A program made the translations under genes and the position numbers. The notes under the pieces were generated by a model that was not told the DNA's origin, searched no databases, and saw only the letters and a program-made list of their open reading frames with translations. From positions 6,611,001 through 6,675,000 of the forward strand of contig CM033405.1 in assembly GCA_019426215.1 (NCBI GenBank): DNA of 64,000 bases, given 5' to 3'. Every line of letters begins with the position of its first letter. Positions within the stretch are counted from its first letter, which is position 1. This stretch comes from Buddleja alternifolia (Eukaryota; Streptophyta; Magnoliopsida; Lamiales; Scrophulariaceae). Below, one piece after another: positions 63,501 through 64,000 of the stretch.

Positions 63501-64000
63501 ACATTATATCCCGTAACTTTTAAAAATTATCACATTTGGTTTCAACTAAATTTTCCATCCAAAATTGAACGTTCAACTCCGTTTAGCAACATTTTGGCCC
63601 TTTTTTTGGGGAGATTGTGTGCGTGAATGTCATGTGATATTGAATAGAAATATCATGAAATTGAAAATAATCCGTGTGTGAGTGCATTCACACACAAATT
63701 CTCCAAAAAAAATTCTGATCAAAATGTTGATTAACGTAATTGACCGTTAAATTTTGGATGAAAATTTAGTTTGGACCAAATGTGATAATCCCATAATCAA
63801 TGTAAGACCAAAATTGAAAATTACCAAACATATAAGACCAACAATGTAATTTTTCACAATTAAATATCACTCCCCAATAATTCATTTCTGTATCCATCCA
63901 TGAATTTGAATAATTTACTAATTTCGTGGCAAATACTAGCATAAGATATTCTACTCACCGAAAAATTCAGCAGCAATCAAATTACGAAGAAGGTCGATTC
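29483..64000 (-). CDS. Ankyrin-repeat/PGG-domain membrane protein gene (ACD6/ITN1-like), last five exons
   Basis: Five exons on the minus strand join in phase through GT-AG introns: 64000-63959, 63029-62889, 44969-44889, 33440-33001 and 30109-29483. The 5' part lies beyond the window. The reading order matches the ankyrin-PGG family: ankyrin-type sequence ([31 protein letters not shown]), a helical region with [14 protein letters not shown] and [19 protein letters not shown], then [14 protein letters not shown] and the PGG domain with four membrane segments. Family members sit in the plasma membrane and act in defence, salt or cell-death signalling; this copy's role is not shown. Introns are about 929, 17,919, 11,448 and 2,891 bp, mostly transposon. 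No stop or frameshift is seen in the joined exons, so it may be functional. Confidence 0.85.
30166..30186. repeat. CATA microsatellite
   Basis: Five CATA units followed by TATATG, in the last intron of the ankyrin/PGG gene. Confidence 0.9.
30902..30929. repeat. TA microsatellite
   Basis: About 13 TA units, just outside the foldback element. Confidence 0.9.
30966..32561. mobile_element. Mutator-type foldback element with 187-bp tandem repeats in both arms
   Basis: 1596 bp flanked by a perfect 9-bp duplication CTATATTTA (30957-30965 and 32562-32570), the Mutator length. The termini are GGGCTTTTCGCAGATTGC and, reverse-complemented, GGGCTTTTGGCAGATTGC. About 165 bp of terminal sequence made of GGTGCAAAGTGCC-like words (30966-31130; 32395-32561) leads into tandem units. 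The left arm has units starting at 31131, 31318, 31506 and 31693 (the last cut short). The right arm has three inverted units ending near 32024, 32211 and 32398. The whole can fold into a hairpin of about 750 bp per arm. No transposase; it lies in the last intron of the ankyrin/PGG gene. Confidence 0.9.
32571..32985. mobile_element. Long-arm MITE, family M, copy 1
   Basis: About 400 bp, palindromic around 32775. The arms contain TTCTCAC(A/T)T-GGTCTCAACC, GACGGTCAACTCCGTTAGCC and their mirror GACTAACAGAGTTGATCGTT. The middle has ACACGTGATATTGAATA. It abuts the foldback element's target duplication. Confidence 0.75.
33001..33440 (-). CDS. Exon: linker and last ankyrin-like repeats
   Basis: 440 bp. 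Acceptor CATTTCAG precedes GCCTTAC at 33440; donor GTACTTATT follows AAG at 33001. It enters in phase 1, completing a Gly codon with the previous exon, and leaves in phase 0. It encodes [78 protein letters not shown] and ends QREIQWYK, the exact lead-in to EVENLV of the terminal exon. Confidence 0.9.
33539..33577. repeat. AAT microsatellite
   Basis: About 12 AAT units in the intron upstream of the 33001-33440 exon. Confidence 0.9.
33590..33790. mobile_element. Family M MITE, partial copy
   Basis: Only the right-arm half is recognised: GTTGACTAACAGAGG, a CCGTTGAAATTTT word and GACTAAATGTGAG. Confidence 0.5.
33865..34312. mobile_element. Family M MITE, copy 2
   Basis: Palindromic. It carries AACGGTCAACGTCATATG and the mirror ATGACATTGATCGTT, around GTGAGTGACACATGATAT. 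The arms are more diverged than copy 1. Confidence 0.65.
34313..34990. other. Intron spacer
   Basis: No gene or element border recognised. A C-rich run (34944-34969) precedes a truncated LTR. Confidence 0.4.
34993..35452 (+). repeat. Truncated Copia-family LTR (3' 460 bp)
   Basis: Homologous to the ends of LTRs 39586-41093, 41446-42944 and 58147-59664. It ends with a poly-C tract and CCACTTGGGACCAACA. By eye it is closer to the 41446 copy than to the 39586 copy. The 5' two-thirds are missing. Confidence 0.8.
35455..35466 (+). other. Primer binding site (initiator Met type)
   Basis: TGGTATCAGAGC, two bases after the LTR end; perfect plant initiator-tRNA-Met site. Confidence 0.95.
35574..35895 (+). 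pseudogene. Copia gag N-terminus (Sirevirus-like), truncated
   Basis: From ATG 35574: [20 protein letters not shown], then [10 protein letters not shown] and [20 protein letters not shown], the usual start of Sirevirus/Maximus gags. After a frame slip near 35847 it continues [17 protein letters not shown] and breaks at about 35895, where an inverted integrase fragment begins. It keeps about 105 codons. Confidence 0.7.
35896..36537 (-). pseudogene. Copia integrase fragment, opposite strand
   Basis: Minus-strand reading gives [11 protein letters not shown] (end of the zinc-binding GAG-pre-integrase region). [20 protein letters not shown] follows with the first catalytic aspartate, then [28 protein letters not shown] with the second, and a damaged [20 protein letters not shown] where the glutamate is expected. 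It is inverted relative to the gag upstream and the ORF downstream, so a separate element or rearrangement is implied. Confidence 0.75.
36490..39334 (+). pseudogene. Additional ORF of about 0.9 kb codons between Copia pieces and a 3' LTR; unknown protein
   Basis: An open region reads as one protein with few breaks. 36490-36568 is followed by a likely 79-bp intron (GTAAGC...ATCAG, 36569-36647). One frame then runs to 38242, interrupted only by TAG at 36911 and 37361. The frame changes near 38239 and continues to 38916 with one TAG at 38608. A second shift near 38800-38900 leads to a basic end KKRQRR at 39331. Features: an acidic, Pro-rich start ([14 protein letters not shown]), a Trp/Tyr/Phe-rich middle ([20 protein letters not shown]), a probable coiled coil ([20 protein letters not shown]) and a Ser-rich linker. 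I recognise no family, and no membrane segment is clear. Its place before the purine tract and 3' LTR is that of env-like or additional ORFs of Sireviruses; this is inference. Confidence 0.55.
39572..39585 (+). other. Polypurine tract
   Basis: AAAAAAGGGAAAA directly before the LTR start TGTTAGG. Confidence 0.7.
39586..41093 (+). repeat. Copia-family 3' LTR
   Basis: 1508 bp, TGTTAGGAAATTC...GGGACCACCA. It has a poly-C tract at about 41048-41058. A TATA-like CTATAAATAGG is at about 40229. The adjacent downstream sequence (41094-41340) belongs to a minus-strand Copia element, into which this insertion went. Confidence 0.85.
41094..43304 (-). mobile_element. Minus-strand Copia remnant: leader, primer site and LTR (LTR 41355-43304, interrupted)
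   Basis: The LTR ends are TGTTGGAACTTAAT (41355) and ATCCAACA (43304). On the minus strand the LTR is followed by TTGTATCAGAGC (41341-41352), an initiator-Met primer site with one change. Only about 250 bp of internal sequence remains (41094-41340). The LTR is split by a solo LTR at 41446-42944; without it the LTR is about 450 bp. Confidence 0.65.
41446..42944 (+). repeat. Solo LTR of the poly-C Copia family
   Basis: About 1499 bp, TGTGAGGAAATTTC...GGGACCAACC, with a poly-C run at 42905-42916 and a TATA-like CTATAAATAAG at about 42061. No internal sequence adjoins it. A target duplication is not clear. Confidence 0.75.
43320..44058 (+). repeat. Probable Copia (Tork-like) LTR
   Basis: TATA box CCTATAAATAGGC at about 43669. 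A leader with GTGGAAGTAGGCGGATTTCG and CCGAACCACGTAAATC, typical of Tork-type LTR ends, stops at CCTAACA (44058). Downstream, GCATCAACCAAGGA resembles the start of Tork gags (ASTK). The 5' border was not found. Confidence 0.5.
44059..44888. other. Intron sequence
   Basis: After about 40 bp of gag-start-like sequence, I see nothing recognisable up to the 44889 exon. Confidence 0.4.
44889..44969 (-). CDS. Short 81-bp exon
   Basis: Acceptor CTCTTGAAG precedes GTCTTTTAAAG; donor GTAAATTATT follows CCAACCAG. It enters and leaves in phase 1, completing Cys with the upstream exon (T|GT) and Gly with the downstream exon (G|GC). It encodes [20 protein letters not shown] then ARNAQP. Its fit on both sides, between introns of 17.9 and 11.4 kb, is the best evidence that the gene is one unit. 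Confidence 0.8.
45336..45769. mobile_element. CACTA-type MITE, copy 1
   Basis: 434 bp, CACTACAAAAAAATA...TATTGTAGTG, with a 3-bp duplication TGG on both sides (45333-45335, 45770-45772). The body is built of many TAGTGACAA/TTGTCACTA words in both orientations. Confidence 0.9.
45773..46188 (+). other. Sequence upstream of the Copia insertion, possibly chromovirus leader or gag
   Basis: The last part is continuous with the chromovirus gag that resumes at 52393, once the Copia element and its GCTTC duplication are removed. The rest has no recognisable motif. Confidence 0.4.
46560..47570 (+). pseudogene. Copia gag
   Basis: It starts near MKNHNPNP, then [37 protein letters not shown] and [12 protein letters not shown], the standard Copia gag N-terminus. 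Stops occur throughout. The C-terminal 98-codon frame (47271-47567) is intact and holds the zinc knuckle [14 protein letters not shown] and KIHGYPP, then a Gly/Arg-rich stretch. The protein would bind element RNA. Confidence 0.8.
47669..48109. mobile_element. CACTA-type MITE, copy 2, inside the Copia element
   Basis: 441 bp, CACTACAACAAAAAG...TTTTTTGTAGTG, duplication AAT on both sides (47666-47668, 48110-48112). Same TAGTGACAA-word body as copy 1. Confidence 0.9.
48130..49383 (+). pseudogene. Copia protease and integrase
   Basis: The protease reads [11 protein letters not shown] (about 48148), with VKLPNGNL and [18 protein letters not shown] intact to 48499. Integrase follows with shifts and stops: [14 protein letters not shown] (first catalytic Asp), [11 protein letters not shown], a KTYNATEF segment where the second Asp is replaced by Asn, and a damaged [13 protein letters not shown] word. 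The 49103-49384 frame holds [18 protein letters not shown] and [12 protein letters not shown]. Not functional. Confidence 0.8.
49749..50583. mobile_element. hAT-type non-autonomous element inside the Copia element
   Basis: 835 bp with ends CTAGAATGCA and, reverse-complemented, CTAGGATGCA. A perfect 8-bp duplication CTTATGAT lies at 49741-49748 and 50584-50591. Removing it restores the Copia frame SRYMTYD-AIKP. Subterminal GGATACG words recur in both arms. No transposase. Confidence 0.9.
50592..52150 (+). pseudogene. Copia reverse transcriptase and RNase H
   Basis: The reverse transcriptase opens with [20 protein letters not shown] and [13 protein letters not shown] Copia-type core follows with [14 protein letters not shown] (about 50965) and the catalytic [14 protein letters not shown] (about 51225), both aspartates kept. 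[12 protein letters not shown] follows. RNase H shows [20 protein letters not shown] (about 51715) and SYAEAEYMG. Several stops and shifts interrupt it. Confidence 0.85.
52393..53130 (+). pseudogene. Chromovirus gag end and protease
   Basis: The frame to 52671 carries a zinc knuckle [17 protein letters not shown] (C-x2-C-x4-H-x4-C) after a Lys/Gly-rich stretch. The protease follows with stops: [20 protein letters not shown] in place of the usual DSGA triad, then [10 protein letters not shown]. The matching substrate-binding end [20 protein letters not shown] is at about 53010-53070. Confidence 0.75.
53260..53668 (+). pseudogene. Chromovirus reverse transcriptase, first part
   Basis: Pieces in shifting frames: [46 protein letters not shown], and the catalytic region as [20 protein letters not shown], where the second Asp of the usual YxDD is Asn. 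The sequence breaks at 53668 and resumes at about 55885. Confidence 0.75.
53669..55880. mobile_element. 2.2-kb LTR-like insertion in the chromovirus reverse transcriptase
   Basis: Non-coding. It begins TGATAGAGCTAG just after HVDHLCT and ends before the frame resumes ([15 protein letters not shown]). The flanks share CACC (53665-53668; about 55888-55891). A TATA-like CCTATAATATGAG (about 55343) and AATAAAAG (about 55406) suggest a U3-R region, so it may be a solo LTR. Exact ends are uncertain. Confidence 0.45.
55881..57878 (+). pseudogene. Chromovirus reverse transcriptase end, RNase H and integrase
   Basis: [14 protein letters not shown] and [20 protein letters not shown] complete the reverse transcriptase. 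RNase H shows [18 protein letters not shown]. Integrase has the zinc region ([15 protein letters not shown]), the first catalytic Asp ([15 protein letters not shown]), the second (SDRDPLF at about 57162) and [13 protein letters not shown], where the usual Glu is not clear. [20 protein letters not shown] and [15 protein letters not shown] follow. Many stops and frame shifts. Confidence 0.8.
57879..58005 (+). pseudogene. Chromodomain of the chromovirus integrase
   Basis: The reading [20 protein letters not shown] then [17 protein letters not shown] is a chromodomain with one internal stop (AAATAG, where Trp is usual). In this family it steers integration toward marked chromatin. It confirms the chromovirus assignment. 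Confidence 0.75.
58044..58058 (+). other. Polypurine tract of the chromovirus
   Basis: AAGGGGGGAGAGGA immediately before the LTR start TGTCACATC. Confidence 0.85.
58059..60557 (+). repeat. Chromovirus 3' LTR, split by a solo LTR
   Basis: It begins TGTCACATC and ends CCATGACA, giving a TGTCA/TGACA terminal inverted repeat. A TATA box TGTATATATAGTAG is at about 60196. Without the insertion it is about 980 bp. An internal part (GTCCCACATA...GTTCGGAGG) occurs twice, at 58113 plus 59665-59770 and at 59963-60150. Confidence 0.65.
58147..59664 (+). repeat. Solo LTR of the poly-C Copia family, inside the chromovirus LTR
   Basis: Homologous to 39586-41093 from AGATGTTTTGATAATGA onward, ending CCACTTGGGACCAACA with a poly-C tract at about 59614-59628. 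The first 20 bases of the family LTR are missing, so the left end is truncated. Confidence 0.75.
60558..60840. other. Spacer with a poly-C run
   Basis: A run of about 22 C at 60748-60769. Nothing else recognised. Confidence 0.5.
60841..62190. mobile_element. Degenerate CACTA-family relative
   Basis: The left part (60866-60980) holds TGTCACTAAT and TAGTGACAATTTTT words. The right part (62115-62165) matches the end of copy 1 (TAACTTTAACATTATCAC...TCACTAATATT). The termini are not preserved and the middle, about 1.1 kb of AT-rich DNA, is unassigned. Confidence 0.4.
62283..62730. mobile_element. Family M MITE, copy 3
   Basis: Palindromic. The arms hold CTGTCAACTCTGTTAGTC and TTGACAAACTGAGATGACC, with the AATATTACGTGTCAATCACG centre. 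It lies just downstream (gene sense) of the 62889-63029 exon. Confidence 0.75.
62889..63029 (-). CDS. Ankyrin-repeat exon
   Basis: 141 bp. Acceptor TTGCGGCAG precedes ATTTCGC; donor GTGAGTATG follows TTGTCTT. Phase 1 in and out. It encodes [20 protein letters not shown], then [12 protein letters not shown] and [10 protein letters not shown], typical of the last ankyrin unit before the linker in this family. The frame continues past the donor to about 62818 only as intron read-through. Confidence 0.85.
63068..63408. mobile_element. Family M MITE, copy 4
   Basis: Shorter (about 340 bp). Arms with CGATCAACTCCGTTAATC and mirror TTGACTAACGGAGTTGACCG. In the 929-bp intron. Confidence 0.75.
63436..63865. 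mobile_element. Family M MITE, copy 5
   Basis: About 430 bp, only some 28 bp from copy 4. Arms with ACGTTCAACTCCGTTTAGC and TTGATTAACGTAATTGACCG. The two copies occupy most of the 929-bp intron. Confidence 0.75.
63959..64000 (-). CDS. Partial ankyrin-repeat exon at window edge
   Basis: At least 42 bp. It reads [13 protein letters not shown] and ends in phase 1 with G before donor GTGAGTAG (63958). G|AT gives Asp and continues into the next exon. The start lies beyond the window. Confidence 0.75.

Noticed and set aside
1..64000. tRNA, rRNA, 5S-containing TRIM (Cassandra) or satellite arrays
   Set aside because: I looked for their typical motifs by eye and found none; a covariance-model scan was not possible here.

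Overview
The window is nuclear DNA of a flowering plant, probably a eudicot. It shows plant retrotransposon lineages (Athila, Tat, chromovirus and Copia types), AT-rich introns with GT-AG borders, and hAT, Mutator, PIF-like and CACTA miniature elements with recognisable target-site duplications. I see no bacterial operons, no rRNA or tRNA gene and no CRISPR array. Only one host gene is visible; nearly everything else is mobile-element sequence in several nested layers.

Layout. 1-9661: a large inverted repeat, then two tandem 4.6-4.7 kb units on the minus strand. Each unit carries a decayed Athila-like gag-protease pseudogene and its 5' LTR, with no polymerase and no 3' LTR. 9960-21480: a three-layer nest. 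A decayed Tat-type gag (minus) was hit by a TRIM-like element with 178-189 bp LTRs, and that was hit by a nearly complete young Athila element (10936-20898, TSD GAGCG) whose pol is broken by four frameshifts. 21767-29463: a hAT-like non-autonomous element, a small MITE, AT-rich spacers, a 208-bp tandem duplication and a PIF-like MITE.

29483-64000 (minus strand): the last five exons of an ankyrin-repeat/PGG-domain membrane protein gene (ACD6/ITN1-like). The exons join in phase through GT-AG borders. They spread over at least 34.5 kb because the introns (about 0.9, 17.9, 11.4 and 2.9 kb) are filled with elements. These are a Mutator-type foldback element with 187-bp tandem repeats, at least five copies of one long-arm MITE family, several LTRs of one Copia family with poly-C tracts, an unusual additional ORF of about 2.8 kb beside such an LTR, a decayed Copia element carrying a CACTA MITE and a hAT element, and a decayed chromovirus whose reverse transcriptase and LTR each carry further insertions. 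The MITE at 28683-29463 ends 19 bp past the stop codon, so it probably supplies the 3' UTR.

The gene's coding frame looks intact while every retroelement ORF is damaged, which fits selection on the gene and neutral decay of its intron contents. All boundaries were read by eye; divergence figures are approximate.
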